This document shows, piece after piece, positions 37,411 through 50,025 of a stretch of 64,000 nucleotides of DNA (position 1 is its first letter; every line of letters starts with the position of its first letter). This DNA is from Purshia tridentata (Eukaryota > Streptophyta > Magnoliopsida > Rosales > Rosaceae). A program made the position numbers and the translations under genes. The DNA lies in contig QANT01004997.1 of NCBI GenBank assembly GCA_003254885.1, forward strand, positions 68,921-132,920, in the 5' to 3' direction. Under the pieces are notes generated by a model, which saw only the letters and a program-made list of their open reading frames with translations, ran no database searches and was not told the DNA's origin.

Positions 37411-38984
37411 TTCTTTAATTTTTTAGTTTATATAATTGGATTTTTCTCTCTTACTTACAGACTTACAGTGAGTTTTGGTGAGATCTGATAATACTGTTAT
37501 TTCATTTCTCGTTTTGACAATGGTGACTGTTTCGAGCGCACGGCGAGATGGTGCCTTGGATATTCGGTCGTTTTTTGCTTTAAGCCACGTGGCGCAATGC
37601 CATGTCAGCCACCCAATCAAATTATGCCATGTCAGCAGATTGTTTGGAATGAGAAGCATTGACCAACAATTAATGCTTTTTTGTTTTTAGATAAGAGTAA
37701 GACCAACAATTAAATAAAAAAATTAAGCTTGGTATTTACAAAACAGTCCGAATTTGAAAGTGACAATCTCTAATTTTCTAGTTTGATATCATCGATACAA
37801 ATTATAAATAAAAAATGGATTTATGGCTTCAAATTTCACCTAAATATCATTTTCAAAATTCCAAAACATTAAATTTTAAATAAATAATCCATACCCATCA
37901 CCAACTCCACCAAAACCATCACTGCCGCCATCCGAATTGGAAATGAAGGATTGTAGAACCAAAGGATTACTTAGTAAGTTAGAATAATACTTTGCATGGA
38001 AAGAAAACAAACAATAATACAAAGCATGGTGGTGTTTTTCGTATTTGCATGCAAAATACAAAGCATGATCCCTTATACACAAAGCAATTGTTTTTTTTTT
38101 TGTGGCAAAAAGCAATTGTTATTGTTTAATCAAAAGCATATTACCCACTTCTTATCCACTTTCTACTAATAATTTATGAGGTTTGTAAGTAAATTTGTAA
38201 CGGATGGAGAGTTATAATCACAATTATGGTCGGGATGTTACTGTCAACAACATCCTCCTCACTATGTCATCGCAATTATTTTAAGCAATTTATATATTTA
38301 TCTAATTTTAAGTAAATTATTATTTATAAATTTTAAGCTATTTACTTTCAAATAGTAATGTTTTATATTAATATTTCTCATATTTTACATTACAAGTAAG
38401 AAATATTTTTATTGGACTCAAGTTTTGAATCTTTTAGTGTATCGATTTACGAAAGAAAAATGTTATCTGATGTGAAAATCAGACCTATTATGTTGTTAAA
38501 TGATAATCTTCTATCTACCAACTTTCTCTTATCACAACTTACTTTATCTAATTTATTTAGGAATGCACTATATACTTCCAACTTTAATCAATGCATAATT
38601 GAATAGAGGTGAGTAGATATGCACAACCATAAAAAGTTATTTAACTTTTTTTTTTTTGAGGTAAAGTTATTTAATTTATTTCAATCTTTCTCTCAGCATT
38701 CTACACTTTGCAATAGATCGATAGCTTAATTGTCTCAAATTGTACTTTCTAACAATGATAAGACTATAACTTTGGGCCTGTTTGAAACAAAACGTAAAAA
38801 ATGTGACTCATGTGATAAAAGAAAAAAGGTTAAAAAGCAATCTAATAATTAATTATTTTAAATTACATCAACAAAATTGTATTGTATCTCTTTGACTATA
38901 AATATTTCTCTATATGATCATTAGCATAGGGTGGGTTCTTTTACAGGTGACCTTAATCATTCATAATCATTAATCACAATGCCT
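37411..38984. other. Intergenic region, promoter side of the H+-PPase gene
   Basis: The first few hundred bases should be the PPase promoter (minus strand). The rest is strongly AT-rich with no supportable gene up to the VPE remnant. Confidence 0.6.
37584..37593. promoter_or_regulatory. Perfect G-box palindrome upstream of the H+-PPase leader
   Basis: GCCACGTGGC is a perfect 10-base palindrome containing the CACGTG G-box bound by bHLH and bZIP factors. It lies about 180 bases upstream of the presumed leader exon of the minus-strand PPase gene, followed by two CCATGTCAGC repeats (37600 and 37628). Function is inferred from position. Confidence 0.5.
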
Positions 38985-40482
38985 AGCTTGCCATGGTTGC
39001 AATGCATATCTATTTCTTGAACTGCTGAGTTTTTACTGTTGGGAGCAGCTGGTGCCTTACTGCAAAAGCATCCACTTCACCATCATCAGAAGCAGTGGAA
39101 TTAGGTCATTTCATTAGTCGTCTTGCTAAGGGCACCAATGGAACAAGATGGGCAGTTCTGGTTGCTGGGTCTCGTGGTTACTGGAACTATAGACATCAGG
39201 TCTTAATTAATTTGCCCAAATTATTTAAATTTGTATTGAATTTATTAATTATATTGTTGATCATATCTTTCACACAAGTAAAACTCACACATAGAATTAT
39301 TTGTACTATCTTAAATAATAATTTAATTTACTTATTTTTTTAATAGATAGAAAATGAAACTCAACTGTGTGAGATTCAACCACTTATGTAGATATATCGA
39401 TCTAGCGATCTCATATCTATTAAAAAATAATACACAACATAATCAATTAATTAAGATGATACAAATAACATTACTCAAGATTCTAACAGTAACATATAGG
39501 CTTACTCTTTTGTTAATGCTAAAAGATTTATTGTGCTATATATGCAGGCTGATGTGTGTCATGCATACCAAATACATGGATTGTTTACATATAATATGTT
39601 AATTCACAAAATTAACTTTTTTGTTTTTGTGTTGCAAGCAGTGACAAACATGATTTGCGCAAAGAAACTTTGGCGAAGCAATATGAAGTGGTAATTTAAA
39701 ACCCTCATCAACAGTTTCAAAACCCCTCATCACCACCATCAATCTCACTATCAAGGGTCATCAGCCAACGCGACGCTGATCTCCTCCATTTTTGGCACAA
39801 GGTCTGTTTAATTATTTAATTTTCACTACACGCAATTTGGTTATGGGTTCTAAAAATTAGAATATTTGTTCTGAATTTTTCAGAAAAAAAAAAAAAAATC
39901 GAGATACCCCATTTTTGTGTGTAGATATTTAGACCTATAATTAAATAACCCATTTTTATTGTTCATGATCTGTCACTTTTTCCAGTTCAATAAAGCTCCT
40001 GAGGGGTCTGGTGAAAAGCTTGAAGCTGCTACTTGATGAAATGGCTTACAGGAAGCAGGTGGACTACAGAATAAATCAAATAGGGAAGCTTTTGTTTGGA
40101 TACAGCTCAAAAGTTGTGAAGAATGTTAGGCCTCCGGGACAACCTTTAGTAGATGATTGGGACTGCTTTAAGATGCTCGTAAGACCTCATAGCAATATAT
40201 ATATATATAATTCCAAACATAAACACATACAGATATATATCCTCTATATATTTCGTTCCAAAAATTTTTAGCAACAAAATCTGTAGTTTTAGTATTTAGC
40301 TGCTAAAAGTTTTTTTTATTTTTGTTGTTTTTGTTTCTGCCAAGGTGAGGACCTATGAAAAACACTGTGGAACTTTAACAAGATATGGAATGAAATACAC
40401 AAGAGCTATTGCAAACATGTGCAATGCTGGAGTTAGCATGGAGCGAATGGTTGCCGCATCAGTTCAAGCATGTCGTGCATGA
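38985..40482 (+). pseudogene. Vacuolar processing enzyme (legumain) remnant
   Basis: Pieces of a VPE gene in correct order. The exon-1 remnant ends at 39199 (VLVAGSRGY, where intact copies have AGSNGY, so the triad Asn is changed). A 30-base start of exon 2 is at 39548 (ADVCHAYQ). The exon-6 remnant is at 39642-39690 (DLRKETLAKQYE), a shrunken exon 7 at about 39691-39801, exon 8 at 39986-40178 and an intact-looking exon 9 at 40345-40482. Most of exon 2 and all of exons 3-5, which carry the catalytic His and Cys, are gone. Exon 8 is 193 bases instead of 207 and so out of frame, and the signal-peptide region upstream of 39095 has shifts and a stop. It is the oldest-looking member of a three-copy cluster. 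Confidence 0.9.
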
Positions 40483-42845
40483 AACCCCATCTCTAGCATA
40501 AGTCTAAATTTCATTGCCATGCACCAGATTATAGACAAAGAAAAGGAATAATCATATATAGAAAATTAAAGCATTTTATAAAGGAAAAAACTTACATGTA
40601 ATTTGATGACTGGTACTGTTAAATAAGAATGCAGGTGTTTTTACGGAATTTATGTAAATTCCAATGTGTCACACAACTTGATTGAGTGCCAAGAAGACAT
40701 ACATATATAATACGCAATACATTGATTGACTGAACAAAATTTATCTAAATATACATGATTTAAAACATTGGTCATCCCTATTAATACACAAATTTCAAAA
40801 CCCGCGCCAAAATATGCATGCATATATTCATGTCATGCATATATGTAGATCTACGTGATTCCTCTTTTGGGTAATCGAAGATTTTTATACGTAATCATTT
40901 TAAGATGACTTGTATTAGAGTGTCAAAACATTTTTGTTTCTCTTTTCTTTTATCGGTGCAGTGAATATAACAATACTAAAAAGTGTGGCTCTAAGGACGT
41001 CAATAATGAAGGAATCTAGGCATCCATCCCAAAGCTAATTGGCAATAGGAGGAGTAGCTCAAACCCTTATAAACCACTAGCAAGGCTGCTCTGATACCAT
41101 GAAGGAATCTAGGCATCCATCCCAAAGCCAATTGGCAATAGGAAGAGTAGCCCAAACCCTTATAAACCACTAGCAAGGCCCTCACATCTTCAATGTGGGA
41201 TATCTCTCAACAAATAATAGCTGCAGGCATATCCCAATTGTGTATAAAAACAAAAAAAAAATAGACGGCATTTATACATATCCACATGTTGTAGTTAAGA
41301 CATTGTTATATTGATCGTGGAGCTAATGTAAATCAAAAAATTCTACAGAAAAGCTATATTGTCTTTTTTGGGAAATATCATGTTTCTTCTTTTTCAATAT
41401 CCCAAAAAGGGCCAATAACTTTAATTAAGAACAAGAAATAACCGCCATCTAATATGCCAAAGACTCATGTCCTCCTATATTTTGGTTTGCTACACATCAA
41501 ATAATGTCCTTTACATAGTAGTTTCAATGTGTGCACACAACTAGTGTGAATAAGACACAATATATGAAATAAGCAATGCATTAATTGAATGAAAACAATT
41601 TATCCATATATGCATATATGGCCTAAAATATAGGCCATAGATCATAGCTATGAATACATAAACTCCAAACCAATATTGCTTTCAATGATAAAAGTGATTA
41701 TTCTTTTGGGAAACTAAGGAGTTTTATGTGTTATCCCTGCTAAGATGACTTGTATTAAAGTGTCTAAACCCTAAAATTAAGTTGTCATGAGGATTCAAGT
41801 GTTTAACTCGAAAACTTTAAGTGTTTAAGTAAAAAACTTAAAGTGAATTTACTCGAAACTTAATTAATATTTTTATGTGTAACTTCATGTATTGAAGTGT
41901 TTTAACTCAGAAACTTAAAAGTTATCAAGGGAAGAGACTCGATAGCCATGTGTATACACGTACGTACATTAGTTATATTAACACAGCCAATATGAAACTA
42001 TGCTCAACCCCCTTTAAGATCTTTATCACACTCATTGCCAGTAGAAGAGAGGTCCTTCAAAACTGCAACAATGGTCCAATGTTTTTACCCTATCAGTTCT
42101 TATTGGGTTAGTGAATTTAGAATTCACATTTCAATTCGTAAGGATTAAGCCACCACATGGTGGACCACGTCAAAGAATCATAAAGCTCACACATGGTGAT
42201 GAGGAAGAATATTGGAGTAGGGTGATGAAACACTAATCAAAATAGTAAGATGAGTCATAAGTTGGAGTAATGTACTCGATTTTGACCCTTTAAATTAATG
42301 ATCCAGTCTATAAGCTGTACATCAGTCTATGAGACATAATACACTTAAATTAATTGCGGTCAATGTAGAATTGAGGCATACAGTACTCCCTGCAGCATTA
42401 GTTGAAAAGTAGAATAACTGAAACATAATTAAGCTCAGTAATCACACCATTAGTTAAAATCATAATGGGAGAGAAAGTTGAGATAAGTAGCATTTTCTTT
42501 AAATAAACAAAGTTGGAGACCTCTGTAGACAAAAACCTCCCAAAAATTTAGGAAAACTCAAAAGATAAAAAACAGAAAGAATATAAACCTAGTCGAACAT
42601 AATCAAGAACTCAATCATGAAAAAACGACTTTGCATCATAATTCTTGACAGGAAGAAACTTTCCATTGTTTACCTTTCCTCATGTTTATCTTTTCCTATT
42701 ATATTCTCCTCTTTTTGTTTAAAATTTATGCATGAGTTTTCTTAAAAGAGCTGCTAACTATGTAGTGCTCATATGCTTACTCACTTTCCTTCTTCAGCAT
42801 GTATGGAAGATTTAATCTAAACCATTCATTTCAGCCACAAAACTC
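40483..42845. other. Intergenic region, promoter of the first intact VPE gene
   Basis: AT-rich DNA with one retroelement remnant (41010-41212). Parts of 40870-40930 resemble 41700-41770 (GGTAATCGAAG... ATGACTTGTATTA), a further degraded local duplication. The last 500 bases resemble the region upstream of the second intact VPE. Confidence 0.6.
41010..41212 (-). mobile_element. LTR/TRIM retroelement remnant with tRNA-iMet primer-binding site
   Basis: On the minus strand a sequence beginning TGTTGAGAGATATCCCACAT (41212) runs to CCTAGATTCCTTCA, is followed directly by TGGTATCAGAGC (41099-41088), the standard plant initiator-Met-tRNA primer-binding sequence, and then by a second copy of the same 85-bp LTR-like segment. 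No internal coding region exists. This fits a TRIM or a collapsed LTR element. Confidence 0.6.
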
Positions 42846-42852
42846 TATAAAT
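42846..42852 (+). promoter_or_regulatory. TATA box of first intact VPE gene
   Basis: TATAAAT in CTCTATAAATTGACTCC. The same sequence context occurs at 47174 in front of the second VPE gene, so it is conserved between the duplicates. It is followed by a short leader with a 5' UTR intron donor (CTTG|GTAAG at 42956) and an acceptor just before the ATG (CTGCAG ending at 43146). Confidence 0.7.
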
Positions 42853-43147
42853 TGACTCCTTATGAACTTAAAGAGCATTGTTAACTTGAGAGCTTTGAGT
42901 GAAGTATTTTGGAGCAATTTCTTGGCAACTTGACAGACATTGCGAAAATCTCTTGGTAAGAGGGTACGTATGATCTCCCAATTAAATTTCACCTCCAAGT
43001 TCACCTTTTTGCATTATTATAAAGTTCCCCATTCTTTAAGTTTGTAATATATATTTTGCATGTTGCATCTACCTACACTAATTTAGTTGACTTCCGATTC
43101 GGTCTATATTGTGTTTCTGCAGACTGCGGATCACCTTAAGCTGCAGA

Positions 43148-45721
43148 ATGGCTAGTCAAGGTTGTGGGGTACTACTGTCCTTTGCTTTTTTATGTTTGAC
43201 CATTGGAAGCTGGTGCTTCACTGCAAATGCATTCAAGTTAGCAGCTGCAAATGTGATAGATTTCAGTACTGATCATGGGGGTTATGACTCCCCAAGTACC
43301 ACTGAGGATAAGGGAAAAAGATGGGCAATTCTAGTTGCAGGGTCAAATGGTTATGATAACTATAGGCACCAGGTTTAAATTTGTCCAAATATAATTAATT
43401 ACTATCAATAAGGAACATTATGTTGGTTGGTATTTGATTTTGTATTAAGGTTAATAATAAGAAGTTCAATTATTGTGCCATGTAGGCTGATGTATGCCAT
43501 GCATACCAGATACTGAAGAAAGGTGGCCTGAAAGATGAGAACATCATTGTTTTTATGTATGACGATATTGCGTACAGCAAGGAAAATCCTAGACCTGGTG
43601 TCATCATCAACAAGCCGAATGGCAGAGATGTTTATAAAGGAGTTCCCAAGGTTTAATTTTTCTTGAGTGGATTTTAATTTCTAGCTAGTTTGATAGTTTC
43701 ACAGTGTCTAAACTGTAAATATATTTATTTTATTTTTTTCGATGCAGGATTATACAGGGGATGATGTTAATGCAGGCAATTTGTATGCTGTTATTCTTGG
43801 AAACAAAAGTGCCCTCACTGGAGGAAGTGGCAAGGTTCTGGCTAGTGGTCCAAATGACCATGTTTTCATATATTATACCGACCATGGTGCCTCAGGAATA
43901 ATTGGTTAGTAACTTTTAATTATTTAGTTATAGTCCTGTAATTCTAGATTTAACAGAGGAATACTTGGTTAGTAACTTTTTGATTAACATATATTTAAAA
44001 GAGGAACAAGCATGCACATCACACAATGAAGGAAGATCCAACTCTAGATTTCAATGGAAGTCTTTTTCAATTTAGATAAAACAGAACAGAGTAATTTTTC
44101 TAAGAAATTAAATATTGTATTCAGGGATGCCTGCTGGTGGTTATGTTTATGCCAAAGATCTCATACATGTGCTGAAGAAGAAGCATGCTGCCAAAGGTTA
44201 CAAAAGCATGGTAAGAATTTTCACTTCAACAGTAATTGATATATAATCCAACCTCACTACAGTTTCGACTCTTTTTTTGGTGAAATTCTGTACTTACTAA
44301 GGCTTTTATGCTTTTATATAAAAAACTTAGGCATTTTACCTTGAAGCCTGTGAGTCTGGGAGTATATTTGAGGGTCTCCTTCCAAAGAATCTAAGTATAT
44401 ATGCCACTACAGCGGCAAATTCAGAAGAGAGTAGTTATGGAACATATTGTCCCGACGATGATCCTCGCGTTCCTGCAGCATATGGTACCTGTTTGGGAGA
44501 CTTGTATAGTATCTCCTGGATGGAGGACTGGTATGCAATACTTTCATTTATTAGATGCTGTAGTAATTAAACAAAGTACATTACTTAATCACTTTCTAGC
44601 ATGTCTTAAATCAAAGGCTCTTACTAATTACTTCATTGTTACGGTGACTTTTGGTGTTTTCACATCTGAGAGCAGCGACAGAAATGATTTGCATAAAGAA
44701 ACCTTGGGGAAGCAATATGAAAGGGTAAACCAATTAAATTTTCTCACAATTTTAAGTGTTTATGGAGCTTTCATTATAATAGATGAAATGTTTGAAATAT
44801 TTGTGTCAGATACATATCATCAAGTATATGTATAATGTCAGTGAAAATCAGAATAGTATGTTCATATCGTATACATTACAGGTTCAAAGAAGAACAAATG
44901 AATCTCATGTTATGCAGTACGGAGATATGAGGCGTAGACAGGAGTTCCTCTTCACTTACATGGGTGCAGGTCCTGCAAATGACAGCTATACTTCAATCGG
45001 AGATACCTCTTCACCATCAATCCCAAGGGTTGTTAGCCAACGTGATGCATACCTTCTTCATCTTCAGCACAAGGTTTCTGCTCTTAATTTGCATGCAAAC
45101 ACTGATTAGTGGTTTAGATAAAGAGAACACTTCAACATATTTTGATAAGTTATTATGGATTCAAAACTTTTTTCTTATATCTATAAACATTTCTCTTTAT
45201 TCTTCAGTTCCACAGAGCTCCTGCGGGTTCTCATGAGAAACTGGAAGCTCAAAAGCAGCTTCTTAGTGAAATTGCTCATAGGAAACTTGTGGACTATAAC
45301 ATAAATAAAATAGGAGAGCTTTTGTTTGGACACCAGAAGAAATTAAAAGAGTCGATGAAGGTTAGGCCTCAGGGGCAACCTCTAGTTGATGATTGGAACT
45401 GCTTCAAGATGCTTGTAAGTCCTTTTCCTGTAACTCCATACATGAAATTAATGCAGATACACAAGCGTTTGTGCTTAACTATTTAATTGTTTAAGGTAAA
45501 TCACTAAATTTTATCTCTCAGATGTTGATTTCAAAATCTTTTCCGCGCAGGTGAGGACTTATGAGAAACACTGTGGACCTCTATCAACATATGGAAGGAA
45601 ATACACACGAGCTATTGCCAACATATGCAATGCTGGGGTCACCATAGAGAAAATGATTGCAGCCTTACATAAAACTTGTTCTAAGAAACCCATTTCTAGA
45701 ACTTCCTTTCCGGTCAAATGA
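43148..45721 (+). CDS. Vacuolar processing enzyme (legumain, peptidase C13), 483 aa
   Basis: A vacuolar cysteine protease that cleaves after Asn/Asp and matures seed proteins and other vacuolar proteins; some VPEs act in plant programmed cell death. Exons: 43148-43372, 43486-43650, 43748-43904, 44125-44210, 44331-44530, 44676-44724, 44882-45073, 45208-45414, 45551-45721; they sum to 483 codons plus stop. An N-terminal signal peptide is present ([22 protein letters not shown]). The catalytic residues are the Asn of AGSNGY, His176 of YTDHG and Cys218 of LEACESGS. The S1-pocket Arg is in NYRHQ. The C-terminal prodomain (LSAM) starts after about residue 330 and ends with the four-Cys helical module ([25 protein letters not shown]). 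Exon-5/6 splicing gives MEDCD, where most VPEs have MEDSD. Which VPE class (alpha, beta, gamma) it is cannot be settled by eye. Confidence 0.95.
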
Positions 45722-47173
45722 AGTAAATAACTAGTCATGTGTATGACTTTTATGTTGCTTTATTGGGGTTGAGCTAGCTTGTTCTACATGAATACATGTG
45801 TGTATGATGTTACATTAGTCTTCGTCTGCAAACAAAAATAAAGAGAAAAGAAAGAATCTTTCAAACATGTGATATCAACCATGGATCTGCAACATCTAGC
45901 CATTAAAAAAGATGTGCCATTTTCTGCCTCAGACAAGCCCGCCAGTACTTGAATAATAGATGGTCTTGCAAGGCTAATCATATGAAGCAAACTACGTCGT
46001 GCAATATTAGAATAAAACTAAAGAACAAAAAAATACTTATGCAGCAAAGGACCAAGGTCATTAACAGTTTCAACAGATTGAAGGCACATTGATGCTTAAT
46101 AAAAAATAAAAAAATTTCACATCACAGGGTCCTGATCTGAAGTCCCTGCAGAATCAAACATATCATAGAAATATTAGTAGTGTAAGAACAAGCTAAAGGT
46201 AAATGCATCATACAGTCACATAACCAGTTCATTACAGATGATTCATTATACAGCGACCATCATCTGAACATTTCAGTTCCTACTAGAAAAAGAATATCAT
46301 GCACCAAAAGATAATTCAAAAGATGTTCTAAGATTATCGTTTCAACAACACCTCAGTATAAGCTCTCAAGCTTACGTACAGAGATCTTCTCCTCTTGATA
46401 AGTGCAAGAATGAACACCTTTGGCTACAAAAGATTTTAAAATTATATAAGTTTGGCATATAATTATTCAAAAATGAGTAAGTTTTTATAGACATGAGAAA
46501 ATACTTATTACTTTTTCTGAATTTATTAACCTTTTTTGAAAATACTTACCAAAAGCAAATGCCACTTTTCTGTTAATATGCATTCTACTGACCTTCAGAA
46601 GATAAAACAGATGAAGGTCACAAATTATCAAAAAAGAATAACTACGAATTAGTTGAAAAATCCTTATGAAAAAGAGACCACAGTTCATATGCCCTACTAT
46701 AATACTCATTTATCACCAAAGTAGGAGAACTCTCAAAACAAAAATCTCCGTAAACCTTAGGAAAAGGAATATAAAGGGGAAAAAACCGATAATCCAAGAG
46801 ATCTACAGGACAATCAAGAATTCAATAAAGAAGACAAAAAGAATCTGCGTCCTAGTTTTGACTCTTTTAATTTGTAATCTGGACTCTTGATTTTGACTTG
46901 AAGAAGCTTTCTTCTTTTCTTATAAATTTTCAGATTTGGTATATCAGCAGTTTTGATTTTCTTTAAAAGGAAATCTTGTCTATTGAATTTTTTTTAAATG
47001 AGCTTTTATAAATGGGTTTGAGAGATTAGAGAAGAAGGAAGGGACTTAAATTAAAGAAGAGGATCCAGCATCTTTATGGTACTGAATGCTCATAAACATA
47101 TATACTCACTTTGCTTCTTTATCTTGTATGAAAGATAAAAAACCTGAACCAGTTCATTTAAACCATAAAACAC
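45722..47173. other. Intergenic region between the two intact VPE genes
   Basis: The left part carries the relic of the duplicated neighbour gene (45960-46220). The right part is the promoter region of the second VPE and resembles 42.4-43.1 kb, upstream of the first VPE. Confidence 0.65.
46034..46150 (-). pseudogene. Exon-2 relic of the membrane-protein gene at 50.4-51.3 kb
   Basis: This stretch matches 50990-51100 base for base over long runs (for example CATTAACAGTTTCAACAGATTG and CAGGGTCCTGA), but carries an A-rich insertion and a frameshift. The flanks match the introns of the intact gene on both sides (45960-46033 and 46150-46220). Exon 3, which should lie near 45.9 kb, is deleted, and exon 1 is not found. 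It marks the end of a VPE-plus-neighbour block duplication. Confidence 0.85.
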
Positions 47174-47180
47174 TATAAAT
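47174..47180 (+). promoter_or_regulatory. TATA box of second intact VPE gene
   Basis: TATAAAT in CACTATAAATTGAGTACTCC, aligned with the box at 42846. The leader has a 5' UTR intron donor (TTTTG|GTAAAC at 47288) and an acceptor (CTGCAG ending at 47472) four bases before the ATG. Confidence 0.7.
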
Positions 47181-47476
47181 TGAGTACTCCTTATCAATTG
47201 AAAGAGAACTCTTGACGCGAAAGCTTGAGTGAAGCCTTTTCGAGCAATTTCTTTTGAAGTTTACAGAGACATTGTGAAAATCTTTTGGTAAACGTTTGGT
47301 CTTTGTCAACATTTTTTTTTCTTATTATAAAGTTTTCCATTATATGTTGCATGGGTTCCTCATTCTTCAAGGCTGAGCTTTAGATGATTTCAGATTCATT
47401 ATAAGCATGGTCATTGACAATGATCGTTTAGTTGAAAACTTCTTTGCTTCTACATATCTCCTTAATCTGCAGATCA

Positions 47477-50025
47477 ATGACCAGTCAAGGTTGTGGAGTA
47501 TTACTATCCTTTGCTTTTTTAAGTTTGACTATTGGAAGCTGGTGCCTCACTGAAAATGCATTCAAGTTAGCATCTGCAGAAGTGATAGATTTCAGTACTA
47601 ATAGTAATAATGACTCTCCAAGTAACATTGAGGCTAACGGAAAAACATGGGCAGTTCTAGTTGCTGGTTCAAATGGTTACATGAACTATAGGCACCAGGT
47701 TTAAATCTATCCAGATTTATATGATGTAAAGTAACATTATTATGGTTGATATATGATCAAGTTTATTTATTCTGCTATGCAGGCTGATGTATGCCATGCA
47801 TACCAGATATTGAAGAAAGGTGGAGTGAAAGATGAGAACATCATTGTTTTCATGTATGATGATATTGCGTTCAACAATGAAAATCCTACACCTGGTGTCA
47901 TCATCAACAAGCCAAATGGCAAAAATGTTTATAAAGGAGTTCCTAAGGTTTATTTTTTCCCAATGTGATTTTAAATTCTAGCTACTTAACATTACTCAAA
48001 CTGTGATATTAATTATTTTTTTCATGCAGGATTATACAAAGGATGATGTTAATGCACAAAATTTATATTCTGTAATTCTTGGAAACAAAAGTGCCCTCAA
48101 TGGAGGAAGTGGCAAGGTCCTAAATAGCGGTCCAAATGACCATGTTTTCATATATTATTCTGACCACGGTGCTGCAGGATTACTTGGTTGGTAACTTTTA
48201 AACAATGAAAAATTGAATGTAATATAATCTAATAGTCCTATAAATTTATAACTTTTTTTTGAGTACCATACATTTTACAAAGAAGGAGAAGGATGCACAT
48301 CACTCAATGAAGGAAGAACTAATTCTAGTTTAAGTGTTCAAGTTCATAAGAGAAAGAAATAACAGAGTAAAATTTTTATTAAAAAAATATCTTAATATTC
48401 ACATGATATATTGTATTCTGCAGGGATGCCTAGTGGTTCTTCTGTTTATGCAAATGATCTCATAGATGTTCTGAAGAAAAAGCATGCTACTAAAGGTTAC
48501 AAAAGCTTGGTAATACTTTCCACATAGTAATTGATTTATAATCGTAGAACTAAGGTTTTCAACTCTATTATTCTGAATTTCTGTACTTATTAAGGCTTTT
48601 TTGCATTTATAAAAAACTTAGGTATTTTACCTTGAAGCTTGTGAGTCTGGGAGTATATTTGAGGGCCTCCTTCCAAATGATATAAATATTTATGCTACTA
48701 CAGCAGCAAATGCAGAAGAGAGTAGTTATGCAACATATTGTTCCCCTGAAGGTCCTGTTTCTACTCCAGAATATAGGACCTGTTTGGGAGACTTGTATAG
48801 TATTTCTTGGATGGAGGATTGGTACGTCATATTTTCATTTATAAGATGCTGTTCTAATTAAATTAAATAAATTACATTCTTTTATTTTCCTTAAACAGAG
48901 TACACTAATCTTATCAGTTTCCAACATATTTCAAATCAAAGGATCATACTAATTACTTTGTTGATGCGGCAACTTTTGGTTTATTCACATTGAGAGCAGT
49001 GACATACAAGATTTGAGTAAAGAAACTTTGCAGATGCAATATGAAACGGTAAAACGATGAAACTTTCTTTATCATTCATGAAATGTCTCAGATATGCATG
49101 TCAGATGCATATCATACAGAATGTATAACGTCAAAAATTAGACTAATATCATGTTGACTAAATTACAGGTACGAAGAAGAACAAAATCATCTCATGTTAT
49201 GCAGTATGGAGATATGAGTCATGGACAGGATTTCATCTCCACTTACATGGGTGCCGCAAAAGGTAGCTATACTTCCACTGAAGATACCTCTTCAGCCTCA
49301 ATGATTGTTAGCCAACGCGACGTAGACCTTCTTCATTTTCAGCACAAGGTTTCTGCTCTTAATTTATTCTGAGTGCTAAACTCGAATCCTCTTAATTTGC
49401 ATACATAAACTCATTCAATAGTGGTTCAGATTGACAATTTGGCAAGAGAAAATTTCCATATTATTTTGATAACTTAATCCTGTATTTCAAAATCTTTCTT
49501 CTTACATCTACAAACCATTTCTCTTTATTATTCAGTTCCAAAGAGCACCTACTGGCTCTTATGAGAAACTGGAAGCTCAAAAGCAGCTGCTTGATGAAAT
49601 TACTCATAGGAAACATGTGGATTATAGCATAAATAAAATAGGGGAGATTTTGTTTGGAGATCAGAAGAGCTCAAACTTGTTGACGAAGGTTAGGTCTCAG
49701 GGGCAACCTCTAGTTGATGATTGGGAATGCTTTAAGATGCTTGTAAGTCCTTCCTGTAACTCCAAACATGAATTTAATACAGATACACAAGTGTTTGACC
49801 TTATCTATTTGATTGTTCAAATAAATCTCTAAATTTTATCTCTAAGATGTTGATTTTGGGTTCTTTTATATGCAGGTTAGAACCTATGAGAACCACTGTG
49901 GACCTTTATCAACATATGGAAGGAAATACACGCGAGCTATAGCCAACATATGCAATGCTGGGGTCACCATAGAGAAAATGGTCGCAGCTTTGGATCAAAC
50001 TTGTTCTAAGAAACCCCATGTCTAG
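47477..50025 (+). CDS. Vacuolar processing enzyme (legumain, peptidase C13), 471 aa
   Basis: The second intact VPE, with the same nine-exon structure as its neighbour: 47477-47698, 47783-47947, 48030-48186, 48424-48509, 48622-48821, 49000-49048, 49169-49348, 49536-49742, 49876-50025. Exons 2-6 and 8 have lengths identical to those of the first copy, which shows tandem duplication. It has a signal peptide ([20 protein letters not shown]), the Asn of AGSNGY, His175 of YSDHG, Cys217 of LEACESGS and a full C-terminal Cys-rich prodomain. It differs by a 4-codon shorter exon 7, a shorter C-terminal tail (ending KKPHV), and replacement of the [12 protein letters not shown] loop by [11 protein letters not shown], a surface loop near the active site that could change specificity. 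The MEDCD reading at the exon-5/6 junction is shared. Both should be targeted to the lytic vacuole. Confidence 0.95.

Noticed and set aside
41000-41185. 61-codon minus frame containing an internal amino-acid repeat
   Set aside because: It is the translation of two LTR-like repeat copies around a primer-binding site, not a protein gene.
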